Shown: positions 26,401 through 35,138 of the stretch, one piece after another
Numbering within the stretch: position 1 is the stretch's first letter
How the letters are laid out: the number at the start of each line of letters is the position of its first letter
Assembly: GCA_026874595.1 (NCBI GenBank)
Contig: CM049306.1
Span: 86,565,142 to 86,629,141, forward strand
Reading direction: 5' to 3'
Origin: Sipunculus nudus
Taxonomy: Eukaryota > Annelida > Sipuncula > Golfingiida > Sipunculidae
DNA length: 64,000 bases
Notes under the pieces: model-generated
Database searches by the model: none
Told to the model about the DNA's origin: nothing
Seen by the model: only the letters and a program-made list of their open reading frames with translations
Position numbers and translations under genes: made by a program

Positions 26401-29400
26401 GCAAATATGAATGCAATGACAGTACACTAAGCAGTGGTAGAATGATGATAAGGCTATTTGTTGAAGGATCTATAGTGTATAGAAGTCCGCAAGATTTCAA
26501 TTTGACATATATAATGTTATTATTAACTATGCTGAAGAGTGGATTTATGAATTGTGACTGTATGACATGATATCTCTTAGGTCTTGACAAGGTACATTAT
26601 ATTGATGCCCACCACATCTACATATTACACAATATTGACATAATTTCTGGCACGTACATAGGCAACAAACAGTTATACAATATATAAAAATATGAATATA
26701 TCTGATTCAACTTGTTCTCGTTTACTGAGGCTGACATTGGGATGGGGTTCGGAGAAGGAAACAGTGTGGGCAGCAAGGAGGGTTGGATGTAGAGAAAAAA
26801 GGAGATAGAGAGAGAGGGAGGGAGCATTCAACAGTACTTAAACACCTGGAAGGTTAAAATCTAAAATATTATGAAATGTAGATAAAGTCTGAGAGAAAGA
26901 GGTAATCTAGGCTATGGTTGGTTGATATGATTGAAGAAATTGTTGCAAATAATATTTTAAGATCTGACCTTGCGCTTTCATTGGATACCTTTTTGACAGG
27001 CTGTTGACAGTTCAACATTTTACACATTTGTTTTATGAGATCCAATTTTTTTAATTTAAACTTTAATTAAACTGTTTTTTCTATTTTATGATATGTATAC
27101 AGTTGCTATAAAATCCCCACTCCACAGGCGGAAGGACTTGGGGGGGGGGGTTACGATGGGAGTTACAACGCCTCTGTCTCTCTGTATATATTTTCTTCAA
27201 ATAATTAAATTTTATGCTATAGCAATAGCACTATTGTTGACAGTGCGAAGGAGCAAGGACTTAGTGGGGTGGGGGAAGGGGATGGTGGGAGTTACAATAC
27301 CCTTGCATATATGTACAGGATATGAAATTTAATTAATCAGAGCTTTCAGGAAAAAAAAGTTTATTCATAATTATTAAATATTTAAAACAGGCAAGAAAGC
27401 TAGAGAAACAAAGCAAATAATTTTAATTCCCATTCTTCTGAGCCAGGAAATTATGAACAATTTTTACATAAATTCCCTTTTTTATAACATCATTTTTTTC
27501 CAGGTATGAAAATGTAACTATACATTTAGAGTATAACATATATATGTGAATATTTCAGTTGATTCACATTTCTTAATTGCATCAACATATATATCTAATA
27601 AATTAGGTTTATAGTACCTGTCAACATAATGGGGTGGAGGGAGGAAGGGAGGCATAGGGGTGAGAGAGAGAGAAAGAGAGAGAGAGAAAGAGAGCTAGAA
27701 AGAGAGAAAGGGAAAGAGAGAGGAGAAAGGCTCTCTGGTAATTACTGCCTGACCCAGCCTGACCCAGACACTCACAGAAGCAGTAGGCAAGGAGTGAAGG
27801 TGTTATGTAACAGCCTGGAACACTGTTAACCAATGACTTGATGTAAACATTCAAGACATGGTGCTATAAATATGGGTCACTGTGCTCAGCTGAAGTTGGC
27901 CTTGAAGGTAAAAATCTAAAATAATAATGGAGATCAAGTCTAACTCTAAGATGAAAATATATGCCATGGCTGGTTGACATGATTGGTTTGTATTGATGAG
28001 TGAGAAATTGTTGCAAATAATATTTTGTGACCAAACCATGCATTCTCTAATGTCAAAATTGAAGCATGTGAGAAGTTTGTGAACATAAGATGTTTATTAT
28101 TACCATGATCATTGGCTGGCTTTTTGATAGTTTGTTGACAGTTCAGTAGTTTACACATTTACTCAATTGGATCTATTTTACATAATATATATTATTAAAT
28201 ATATGTATTTTTATTTTATAAAATGTATACAGTTGAAATATAACTGATATCTCCAGTCCCCAGATGCAAGGACCTGGTGGTGGTGTTTGGGGGGGGGGAG
28301 GGCTGGAATGATGGGAGTTACAACATCTCTGTATTAACATAGTGTATATACATATAGGATTTCCACTTAATTCAACAATACTTACAGGATTAAATAGTCC
28401 ATTCACAATTACATAATATTTAAAAAAGGACAGACAGACTGTTAGACAAACAAAGCTGATAATATATTTTAATATTTTAAATTTTTTCATCTGCAATATT
28501 ACACATCTGAATACATAAGTTGCTTTCAAATTTCAGACTTTAATGGCTTAAATCCATACACATACAGCATATGAAAGTTATTTCAACAGTGCTTAAAGGA
28601 AAAATTTCATAATAAGTATATATATTTAATGATAATTGAGAGATGATGGACAGACAAGAGCTGATCACTTTATGTTCCATTCTCCTGGGGCAAGAATATG
28701 TTTCAATATTAGATCTTAATTTTTTCTAATCCAATTATCTTTCAAATTGAAAAAATTGTACACATTTGCAATAATAACTAATGTCCCAGTGCACAAGTGA
28801 CGGTGAGGTGCATAAACATTCAGGGCAAACAAAGCCTGATCTCCAATTCTGCTGAGGCTCGAAAATAATGAACACATGTTTGTATTAGATCCTCATTTTT
28901 TTATTTTAAGTTTAATTTGTATACATTTCCAATATAACATATATTTCTGAATATAAACGTTGATTCATAATTCTAAATTGCATCATCATAAATCTCAATC
29001 TTGTCATGTAACACCACATCATGCATACAAACTATATTTATATATTCATGGGGGGGGGGGGGGGGGGGGAGGGGGTGTGATATGAGAACAATTGTACACC
29101 TGTCACAGCAGGGGATATCCCCCAGTGACTGAAACAAATCAGGAACTCTGGCATAGCTGACTTCCAGTGACCTGGAGTGGCCTACCTGCATCTGGAACAA
29201 AGCAAGTGACTACAATAGACCCTCAAGATAAAATTCAATAACTAGCCTAATTTTCAACCTTTTAGTTTCAAATTTCAGATTTAAACACATTAAATACTTA
29301 TGTTTACATTCTGAGAAAATTAAATCAACAGTACTCACAGGGAAAAAATGTGCCATGGTCAAAGTTGGGTAAAATTTCGGGTACTGATTTTATGTTTATG

Positions 29401-32400
29401 CTAATAACTTATAAAATTTACAAAATACAGATCTAATTTTGGGTATACAATTGAATCTTAATTAAACAAAGTTATATACTTAAAAAAAATTCTCTAGCTT
29501 CAATAATTTTCATGAAACCTGAGTAAATATTTTTCCTGATTTTTTACAAAGTCAATTTTGTTTGGGCACATAACTTAAAACAATTACGCAATACTGACAT
29601 CATTTCTGGCATGTGCATAGCGAATGTATAGAAAAATATGTATATTATATATGATCAAAGTCAGATCAGTGGTTTTGATACTAGGCAGTCCTGAAGTGTA
29701 ACAAAGGGTTTTTAATGAAAAAATGAAGTTTTTCATTAATATCTCGAAGGAATTAAGTTCTGGTGACCAAATTCTTGGCATGGTAGGGGATTTTGGAGAC
29801 ATCTTACTGTATGCCTAATTTAAGGAACTTAGAGCTGAAGCTGGGGAGCTGAGCTCTAGCAAACTGCATAACACTAGGTTGATGTAAACAATATGTGACA
29901 TGGTGCTTGAAAACTTGAATAAAATCTACAGTTTTTGATCAACTGGTTTCAAATCTTAAATGTTAACAGTTGAAATGCTAACAAAAACATGCTTATTTTT
30001 GCTAATATTTCAAAAAATTTAAAAGATTTTGATCAAATTTGGGTATACAATTTAATTTTGATTAATAAAAGTTATATTACTGGAAAAAAAGTGCTTAGCT
30101 TTAACAAGTTTTGTGTTAAGTGATCAAATTTTTTTCCTGATTATTTACAAAATGCATTATGTTTGAGCCCATAACTTTTTTAAATTATATAATACAGACC
30201 CAATTTCTGGCATGTACATAGGAACTATATAGAGGATTATTCATGGTAAATATGAGGAAAAACAGATGAGTGGTTTTGATATTAGGCAGTCCTAAAGTGT
30301 GAAAATAGGATTTTAATAAAAAATTGAGGTTTTTCCTTAATTTCTCAAAGGAACGAAGTCGCAAAGACCCAGTTTTCGGCTTGGTAGGAGATCTTGGGGA
30401 CATCTAACATTATGCTGAATTTTGGATTCCTAGGTCTTACGGTTTCAAAACGTGCCACATCTACGGACGGACGGACGGACAGACGGACGGACGACGGACA
30501 ATGGACCACGACTATAGCTCAGATGACTTATAGTCAGCTGAGCTAATAAAATATCAATATAATATATTATAAAAAACAGCATCATGAATGTTAAAAAACA
30601 GATTGAGTTTATGAAAAATATGTCATATTGAAATAATTGAAAATGCTTGACACGTTTGCTGACGATATGATGACCAGTGCATTAGCCATTACTGGCTCCC
30701 GAGTTTTACACATCTGGACCATAACTGGGCATTTCCGAAAAAAAAAATAGTCTATAACTTCGGATGGATAACTTTGATTTTTTGCATTATGATAGAAAAA
30801 ACCTTATTCTATCAATAAAAATAAAATGATACTTTTCATTGATGTAGTAGCATTTTAATTATGCTTCGATCATTGCTTTATTTTAAAAAATCCTTGCTTC
30901 CGACTTCGGACTTCCTAGTTTTACACATAGCCATTTGGGAATCCCCTACCGGAAGTTATGGTTCTCCCACTGACAGATGTGGAGACGAGTTTTTCTAGTA
31001 AAACCAGCCTCGGTATTAAAAACTGCTGCACGAATACATGTAAGTCAACCATGGATGTAATAATTATTATTTTCCCCAACAGAATAACGTCACTTTTTGT
31101 CTTAACTCAGGAAAATGACAGCTCAAGAAGTAGATGAAAATGAAAAAGTAGTGTCCGAAATGGCGTGCACATCTGCACATACTAGAATTGATGCGAACCC
31201 AATAGCTCGTACTGTCACCCCATTGTCTTCAGTATATCTAAAATCGACGTTTGGGGTGACAAGCTGTCGCTAGTTAAACCAGCCTCGGTATTAAAAACTG
31301 CTGCACGAATACATGTGAGTCAACCGTGGATGTAATAATTATTATTTTCCCCAACAGAATAACGTCACTTTTTGTCTTAACTCAGGAAAATGACAGCTCG
31401 AGAAGTAGATGAAAATGAAAAAGTAGTGTCAGAAATGGCGTGCACATCTGCACATACTAGAATTGATGCGAACCCAATAGCTCGTACTGTCACCTTATTG
31501 TCTTCAGTATATCTAAAATCGACGTTTGGGGTGACAAGCTGTCGCTACAATAGACACAGATTATCACCCAGTTTATTCTCAACATATTAGCACAAGTGCA
31601 TGTGTAATGATTTTGGATAAGTTTAATCAGTAATTTGTGAACAGTTAAATACACTGTGTATGATGTCAAATATGATTTTAATAAATTACTATTTTATATC
31701 TGTCTTGAACTAAGTATTTATCAAAGTGCTTAAATTTTGGCTTCTTGACAATTTCTTAACATTTCTGAATGTTAGTTTTGATTGATGTTTAGTTGAACAG
31801 TTGCAAGGTCTGGATAATTCCGACAAATGGATATCTGCTTGAAAGAAACGGTGACTACCTACATTTTATGGAACTAATGTCCTCCATTCACATGGTTATA
31901 TAATGCAATCCACAGCCTGGCTACTCCTCTGCTCATTTTTGGACAAAAGTCTTAAACATATGTATATCAATGCATTTCTATTATTATTCACTTCCAGGAT
32001 CTTCAATGTAATATTAATTATTTATTTTTTTTTAACTTCCAGGATACTCTAGGGGAGGAACCTGCAAAGGAAATTAAGCTGGAAGAACATTGTAAATGGA
32101 AGTAAGTACAATCTGCATGTGAAGAATTATAAAAACTAAATATCAACTGATCAAGTACAGTTTAACATTATATTAAGATTTTCTACCATTACAAAGAAAG
32201 ACTTTGTAACCACAGTGGAAGATCTGCATGGTATGAATTGTTTTTTCTGAAAATGAAGACTGCAATATTTATCAAGATTAGGGATGTAATAGAATAAAAT
32301 TTATATCAATAAAAAACAACTGATTTTCTTGCAGTTAACTTTATAACCAGTGGAGTCATAAATATAAAGTGCTGTATGGAATGTATGGAATGTGGATGGG

Positions 32401-35133
32401 GGGGGGGTTAAAGTCATAAAAGTTGATTTGGACAATTTGCCATCATAGTAAATCAAAACAAAATACTAAGTCTACTTAATAATGGAAAACTCTTTGGTGT
32501 CAGCAACCTATTTTATGCATTGTAAATTGATGGAAGGAGTCACATTGAACAACATATAACTAAAATTGATATTTTTCAGGTTGTTTTTGTTGGTGCAAAA
32601 TATGCTAAATGATGCTGTCCACAATATAATTTGTACATTGTACAGTTATGCATGTCACTATAACTGTTTTTCTGATACCAGATACCTGTTTAACTTCCGT
32701 GGGGTGGCAGCTAGTTTTCGTTTCAAGCACCTGTTTCTGTGTGGATCTCTGGTGTTCCATGTTGGTGATGACTGGCTGGAGTTCTTCTACCCTGCCATGA
32801 AACCCTGGGTTCACTATATACCTGTTCCCAGAGATTTATCAAATGTTAGGTAAGTACCATCTGTATCTTGAGCTGAGGCTACCATAAAGTTCCGCCTTGC
32901 TTAGTGTTTCAAAACTTTGTTTTGCCAGGTTGAGCAATCTGAAGTTTAAAATTACAATGAAACCTGTGTAATAAGACCACCCCTTGGACTGGCCAGAAAT
33001 GGTCTTAATTCACAGTAGGTCTTATCAGACAGGTCAGGTATACCCTATGTGGATGTTTTGGTTCACTCAAGGGTGGTCTTAATGGACATGTGGTTTTAAA
33101 AGACAGGTTGTCTTTCCAGGTTCCAATGGATATTGTTTGTGTTATATTGTAGTTAAACTTTTGTTCACATGGGTTGAAAATTTGTGATATTTGCAAAAAG
33201 GGAATTTTCGAGAAAATATTATCTCTGTAAATAAAACACCCTGTTTACAGAGATTGACAGTCATTAATAGCATAATCAGCTTCTTGGGAGTGTTATTTGT
33301 GTTAGCAGGGTCAAACTTTGGTAGGCAAAAGTTTGGTATTAACTAATATATCATATTATCAATTAAGCAATGATTGATCAATAAAAAGTTCCACTCAAAT
33401 GATTTTCCCTTTATTCCCAGTCAGATTGTTAAGATTTGCTCATATACTAAATAATTAACAAGGTAATGGGTATACTGTATGTAGGTTACCATAAGAACAT
33501 GTAAATGGAACCTTTGCAAAAGACTGTAAAAGTTGAAATTGTGAAAATTTAACCTCACAAGTATGAATCCAACCAGAGTATATGTACAGTAACATCAGCA
33601 TAATCCACAGATTATATAACATGTTCTAGAAAAATTAACCTTGTGTTGACACAGCCTTTTAAATAGTATCTACTATGAATACCATCATGCAACAAGACAA
33701 GAATGTCTACCATCATGCAACATGGTTAGCATGAAGTATCAGTAAACAGTTACCATAAAGACTTAAATAACTAAATTACTCCTCCCATATACAATAAAAA
33801 AAAAGCTTTGTCATAAGTGGATAGGAATCTGCATTGTCTATATCATATTCAAGTGGCAGTGTACGATATCAGGGCTATCTACCACACCTCTTAACTATAA
33901 GTAGACTGACCCCTTAATAAGCTACTCCTATGGTAAAGTAGGCTGTCCTTGGCAAAATGCAAAATTTCAGTTATTTTCTGGTGCCTGAATGATCTAGACA
34001 TTGGCCCAGCAGCCCACGTCTTGGGCAGCATTTTGTTAAGTCATTTTTACATGCTAAGGTGCAAAACATTAATCCACATAAAGCAAAACAGCAATAGCCA
34101 CCATGATTTTTATAGCTCCCAGGTTATCACTATTTTAATTAAAAGATTCACAGTATATATTTTTTTAATTAGTAATAACAACCATTCCAGGTTTGTTCAG
34201 ACCTTTCCACCAGTTAGAGATTTAAAACTTATATTAGTGTGTTGTTCTATTTTATCTGTGAGAAAAATCCTACAGTAGTATGTGTAACACAGATGTGTTA
34301 ATCTTTATCTTTCATGTTCTTAACTTGTAAACATTTTATGTCAGCTATTTCTGCTAGATATTCTCTGAAAGGGATGCATTATCTTCAAAAATGATTGTCA
34401 TATTTTCACCTACAAGTAAACCATGTCTCTTCTCCTGCAGGGAACTGTTGGAGTTTGTTCGAGAAAACGATGATGTGGCAAAAGAAATAAGTGAAAGGTG
34501 AGTGACAATAGAGGGACAGTAGCAGATAAGCCTGTCAAGATTTCATCAGGTATTCAAGATTTCATGTGGTAATATTACCCCATATTTATCTGTTGCATTT
34601 TATGGGGCACTATACCTAAAATCTCTAGGTTTCAGCTTATTAAAAATAATAACTAAGACTAACGATTAAAACCATAATTATTCAGTCACTTATTCCATAT
34701 CATCTACATTTTATTTTCATATCAAGCTCTACTGATTTTACAAATTAATTCTGGGATTAATTCTGAATGGAACTGGAATTGAAGTATAATTGAATTTAAG
34801 GAAAAACTGTACAAATTGGAATTTTATTATTATATTTTAAAATGAAATGAATTGGAATTAATAATTTCCAAAACTGAGAACTGAATTGAATCACAGTTGA
34901 AGTTTCACAGAAATTCTTTACTTGAGATTGAGTTGGAACTGGTGCCAGGTCTCCCATTGACAGTTCTAAATGTTATAATCTTTCTTTACAGAGGTCGCAA
35001 GTTTATCATGGACCACCTGAGAATGGAGGATGTGGAGTGTTATTGGCTGAAGCTGCTAAAACGATACGCCAAACTGACCACGTGGAAGCCAAAACGAGAC
35101 AAGAAGCTTATGCAGATAACCTCATCAACATAA
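14353..35133 (+). CDS. POGLUT1: POGLUT1 / rumi protein O-glucosyltransferase, 10 coding exons
   Basis: This is an ER-lumenal CAP10-domain (GT90) enzyme that transfers glucose from UDP-glucose to serines of EGF repeats, including those of Notch. Exons: 14353-14491, 18138-18228, 18713-18856, either 21169-21304 or 21355-21490, 21909-22030, 22997-23156, 32043-32101, 32682-32849, 34441-34497, 34990s (34992)-35133. All borders are GT/AG and phases agree, giving 1218 nt (405 aa; human POGLUT1 is 392 aa). Residues 1-22 form a signal peptide. Family hallmarks are NCSCH in exon 2, HYQI in exon 3, the catalytic Asp region in exon 4, [20 protein letters not shown] in exon 5, [13 protein letters not shown] in exon 6, and [20 protein letters not shown] in exon 8. 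The end, ...MQITSST, lacks the KDEL-like signal of the human (KTEL) protein. Intron 6 is the largest, 8.9 kb, and full of repeats. Confidence 0.93.
16905..17080 (+). repeat. Hairpin-ended dispersed repeat, degraded copy (intron 1)
   Basis: It begins TTTTAGCTCAGTGATGCTTA and continues with CCTTAGCAGGGTACAAATC. The same order (AGCTCAG hairpin, then GTCCGT..AGCAGGGCACA) occurs at 53612 and relatives at 23560 and 30430-30545. Only the start of the family is recognisable here. Confidence 0.4.
17090..17530 (+). repeat. Dispersed repeat family A, copy 2 (intron 1)
   Basis: It shares long collinear similarity with 33860-34290: CTCTTAACTATAAGTGGACT, CCAATATGGTAAAGTAGGCT, CTGGTTCCTAAATGATCCAGA, GGCCCAACAGCCCA and, further on, TTAACTAATAGACTGGCAATATAT. 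No coding frame is conserved between copies. Confidence 0.6.
18138..18228 (+). CDS. POGLUT1: POGLUT1 exon 2
   Basis: The acceptor is TTTTTTAG|ACACTAG and the donor GGA|GTAAGT. It encodes [20 protein letters not shown] and [11 protein letters not shown]. The CxxxNCSCH cysteine cluster is the conserved N-terminal disulfide region of POGLUT1 proteins. Confidence 0.88.
18713..18856 (+). CDS. POGLUT1: POGLUT1 exon 3
   Basis: The acceptor is TTAATTCCAG|TGTAATG and the donor TTCAG|GTACAG. It encodes [20 protein letters not shown]... and ends with [12 protein letters not shown]. The HYQI and LYR..-CMFP motifs are typical of the start of the CAP10 domain. It enters and leaves with two bases of a split codon. 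Confidence 0.88.
18996..20209 (-). mobile_element. Internally deleted pogo/Tigger-like DNA transposon in POGLUT1 intron 3
   Basis: Ends are CAGTGAAGTCTTGTTATAGTG on the left and, on the other strand, CAGTGAAGTCTCGTTATAACAG at the right, both flanked by TA (18994-18995, 20210-20211), as in pogo/Tc1-mariner elements. Minus-strand frames near the right end encode [17 protein letters not shown] and [20 protein letters not shown], matching the CENPB-type DNA-binding region. Frames near the left end encode [18 protein letters not shown] and YKQASITDF, like the Tigger C terminus. The catalytic DDE region is missing and frames are shifted. It is a 1.2 kb non-autonomous derivative. Confidence 0.8.
20276..20454. 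mobile_element. 179-bp pogo-type MITE
   Basis: The left end CAGTGAAATCTCCCTTAAAG and the right end (other strand) CAGTTAAATCTCTCCTGATG are inverted copies flanked by TA. The interior has no coding capacity. It lies 67 bp beyond the Tigger-like element and has similar but not identical termini, so it is a separate insertion from a related family. Confidence 0.7.
21169..21304 (+). CDS. POGLUT1: POGLUT1 exon 4a (alternative, diverged catalytic segment)
   Basis: This exon is 136 nt, with acceptor TTCTCTAG|GTGTGC and donor CCC|GTGAGT, and encodes 46 residues. It shares 30 of 46 residues with exon 4b 50 bp downstream. Both contain KLPDMEL.IN and end PVFSFSKP. In 4a the segment around the presumed catalytic aspartate (residue 151) reads [11 protein letters not shown], whereas family members read like RDYPQ..KW. 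So 4a keeps the aspartate but loses the neighbouring Arg, aromatic and Gln residues. Splice sites are intact and there are no stops, so it looks functional, perhaps with changed activity or acceptor/donor preference (inference). Confidence 0.82.
21355..21490 (+). CDS. POGLUT1: POGLUT1 exon 4b (alternative, canonical catalytic segment)
   Basis: This exon is 136 nt, with acceptor GTACTACAG|GTGTAA and donor CCT|GTAAGT, the same length and phase as 4a. It encodes [14 protein letters not shown] around the catalytic Asp, close to the human RDYPQVPKW. If 4a and 4b were joined, 4b would be read from GTG TAA, an immediate stop. If both were skipped, exon 5 would be out of frame. Exactly one must therefore be used. 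Confidence 0.85.
21909..22030 (+). CDS. POGLUT1: POGLUT1 exon 5
   Basis: The acceptor is AAACCACAG|TATGAAG and the donor CCAAG|GTCAGA. It encodes [18 protein letters not shown] then [19 protein letters not shown]. The [18 protein letters not shown] signature is one of the strongest identifiers of POGLUT1. Confidence 0.92.
22058..22586. mobile_element. Foldback element with C-rich/G-rich repetitive arms (intron 5)
   Basis: The left arm starts TACCGGCTCTAGGACAACTA and holds several degenerate units of the form GACnATTAnnCCCC. The right arm, read on the other strand, starts TACAGGGGCAAAAGGACAAC and holds the same kind of units. The arms (about 130 bp each) flank an AT-rich centre. No target duplication is evident. 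It is a long foldback or MITE-like element. Confidence 0.5.
22997..23156 (+). CDS. POGLUT1: POGLUT1 exon 6 (nucleotide-sugar site)
   Basis: The acceptor is CATTCACAG|TGAGGC and the donor GGCA|GTGAGT. It encodes [20 protein letters not shown] followed by [17 protein letters not shown] and [28 protein letters not shown] is the conserved motif that contributes to UDP-sugar binding in GT90 enzymes. Confidence 0.92.
23560..23710 (+). repeat. Hairpin-ended dispersed repeat, partial copy (intron 6)
   Basis: It starts TTTAGCTCAGCTGACTGAAA, then GTCATCTAAGCTATAGCGAT and CTTTGTCCGTCGTCTGTCC. The first about 30 bases form an imperfect hairpin. The following segment (GAGACCTTCAAATTAAGTGGTCATC) also matches DNA near 53990-54020. 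Confidence 0.5.
24421..24677 (+). repeat. About 250-bp repeat, copy 1 (intron 6)
   Basis: It is bounded by related strings TGTATGTAAACTTGGAAGTC and TGTGTATAACTCGGAAGTC. An inverted, diverged copy lies at 30693-30928, where both ends read TGTGTAAAACT.GG.AG.C on the minus strand. Shared internal features include GGAAGC...AAGG, ATAAAGCA, AAAATGCTA and GATAGAATAAG..CTTTATT. The two copies could pair across about 6 kb of intron. Confidence 0.45.
26850..30545. repeat. Decayed tandem array in POGLUT1 intron 6
   Basis: Units at about 26850-27420 and 27900-28460 share AATTGTTGCAAATAATATTTT, CTGTTGACAGTTCA, ACAGTTG..ATA, a G-run and GATGGGAGTTACAA (period about 1.05 kb). Units at about 29384-29830 and 29985-30420 share GGGTATACAATT, AATTTCTGGCATGT, TGGTTTTGATA..AGGCAGTCCT and GACATCTTA/GACATCTAA (period about 0.6 kb). 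The array ends with (GGAC)n and a hairpin terminus at 30430-30545. No coding frame is conserved. A GA-rich microsatellite (27650-27735) and a 20-G run (29050-29069) lie inside. Confidence 0.6.
30430..30545 (-). repeat. Hairpin-ended dispersed repeat terminus (minus orientation)
   Basis: (GGAC)n-rich DNA is followed by AGCTCAGATGACT, TAT, AGTCAGCTGAGCT, a near-perfect hairpin (12 of 13 pairs). Read on the minus strand it matches the starts at 23560 and 53612: AGCTCAGCTGACT hairpin, CTATAG, then GTCCGTCGTCCGTCC. Confidence 0.65.
30693..30928 (-). repeat. About 250-bp repeat, copy 2 (inverted relative to 24421)
   Basis: On the minus strand this reads TGTGTAAAACTAGGAAGTCC at one end and TGTGTAAAACTCGGGAGCC at the other, about 215 bp apart. 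It aligns in inverted orientation with 24421-24677. It sits immediately before the 275-bp tandem duplication. Confidence 0.45.
30995..31544 (+). repeat. Recent 275-bp tandem duplication carrying splice-like sites
   Basis: 30995-31269 and 31270-31544 are direct copies with only a handful of differences (for example AAGTAGATG preceded by CTCA or CTCG; TCACCCC or TCACCTT). Each contains a donor-like site (ACAT|GTAAGT or ACAT|GTGAGT), an acceptor-like site (TTAACTCAG|GAAAATG) and an ATG (31115, 31390). This resembles a duplicated short 5' exon, intron and start exon. No further exons are identified. Confidence 0.8.
31390..31590 (+). CDS. Possible small hypothetical ORF in POGLUT1 intron 6
   Basis: The ATG at 31390 lies 5 bases after an acceptor-like CAG and opens a 66-codon frame starting [20 protein letters not shown]. 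The duplicate at 31115 has the same frame but stops earlier, after ...GVTSCR. I do not recognise the protein. Differences between the copies include amino-acid changes (Q/R, P/L). It may be an exon of a nested gene, a transposon fragment or chance. Confidence 0.2.
   Translation: MTAREVDENEKVVSEMACTSAHTRIDANPIARTVTLLSSVYLKSTFGVTSCRYNRHRLSPSLFSTY
32043..32101 (+). CDS. POGLUT1: POGLUT1 exon 7
   Basis: A 59-nt exon after the 8.9 kb intron. The acceptor is TTTTAACTTCCAG|GATACT and the donor GGAA|GTAAGT. It encodes [20 protein letters not shown], aligning with the human segment [20 protein letters not shown]. A decoy CTTCCAG lies 50 bp upstream at 31991-31997. Confidence 0.85.
32682..32849 (+). 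CDS. POGLUT1: POGLUT1 exon 8 (CAP10 core)
   Basis: The acceptor is GATACCAG|ATACCTG and the donor GTTAG|GTAAGT. It encodes [20 protein letters not shown] and [20 protein letters not shown] followed by [16 protein letters not shown]. This is the most conserved part of the CAP10 domain and closely matches the vertebrate protein. Confidence 0.93.
32956..33127. mobile_element. Pogo-type MITE-like repeat (intron 7)
   Basis: The left end CAATGAAACCTGTGTAATAAG and ACCACCCCTTGGA, and the right end (other strand) CATTGGAACCTGGAAAGACAA and GACCACCC, are similar inverted sequences. The AACCTG...AGACCACCC pattern is typical of short pogo-related MITEs. The target duplication is not clear. Confidence 0.4.
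33860..34290 (+). repeat. Dispersed repeat family A, copy 3 (intron 8)
   Basis: It is collinear with 17090-17530 (CTCTTAACTATAAGTAGACT, TATGGTAAAGTAGGCTGTCC, GTGCCTGAATGATCTAGACA, AACAACCATTCCAGG). It ends about 150 bp before exon 9. Confidence 0.6.
34441..34497 (+). CDS. POGLUT1: POGLUT1 exon 9
   Basis: The acceptor is TCTCCTGCAG|GGAACTG and the donor GAAAG|GTGAGT. It encodes [19 protein letters not shown], matching ELLQFVKANDDVAQEIAER of the human protein. It is 57 nt and keeps phase. Confidence 0.9.
34992..35133 (+). CDS. POGLUT1: POGLUT1 exon 10 and stop codon
   Basis: The acceptor is TTTCTTTACAG|AGGTCGC. It encodes [20 protein letters not shown] and then [20 protein letters not shown] up to TAA at 35131-35133. 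RG.KFI..HL.M.D..CYW is conserved. The last residues (QITSST) are not an ER-retrieval signal. The +2 frame over the same bases ends ...NLINIIK, also not KDEL-like. AATAAA overlaps the stop codon at 35133-35138. Confidence 0.85.
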
Positions 35134-35138
35134 TAAAA
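35133..35138 (+). terminator. Possible polyadenylation signal of POGLUT1
   Basis: AATAAA overlaps and follows the TAA stop (TAATAAAATAAAG). It would give an extremely short 3' UTR. Other AATAAA strings further downstream are possible, so its use is uncertain. Confidence 0.3.

Noticed and set aside
27621-27854. 77-codon minus frame
   Set aside because: Mostly translation of a GA/CT microsatellite.
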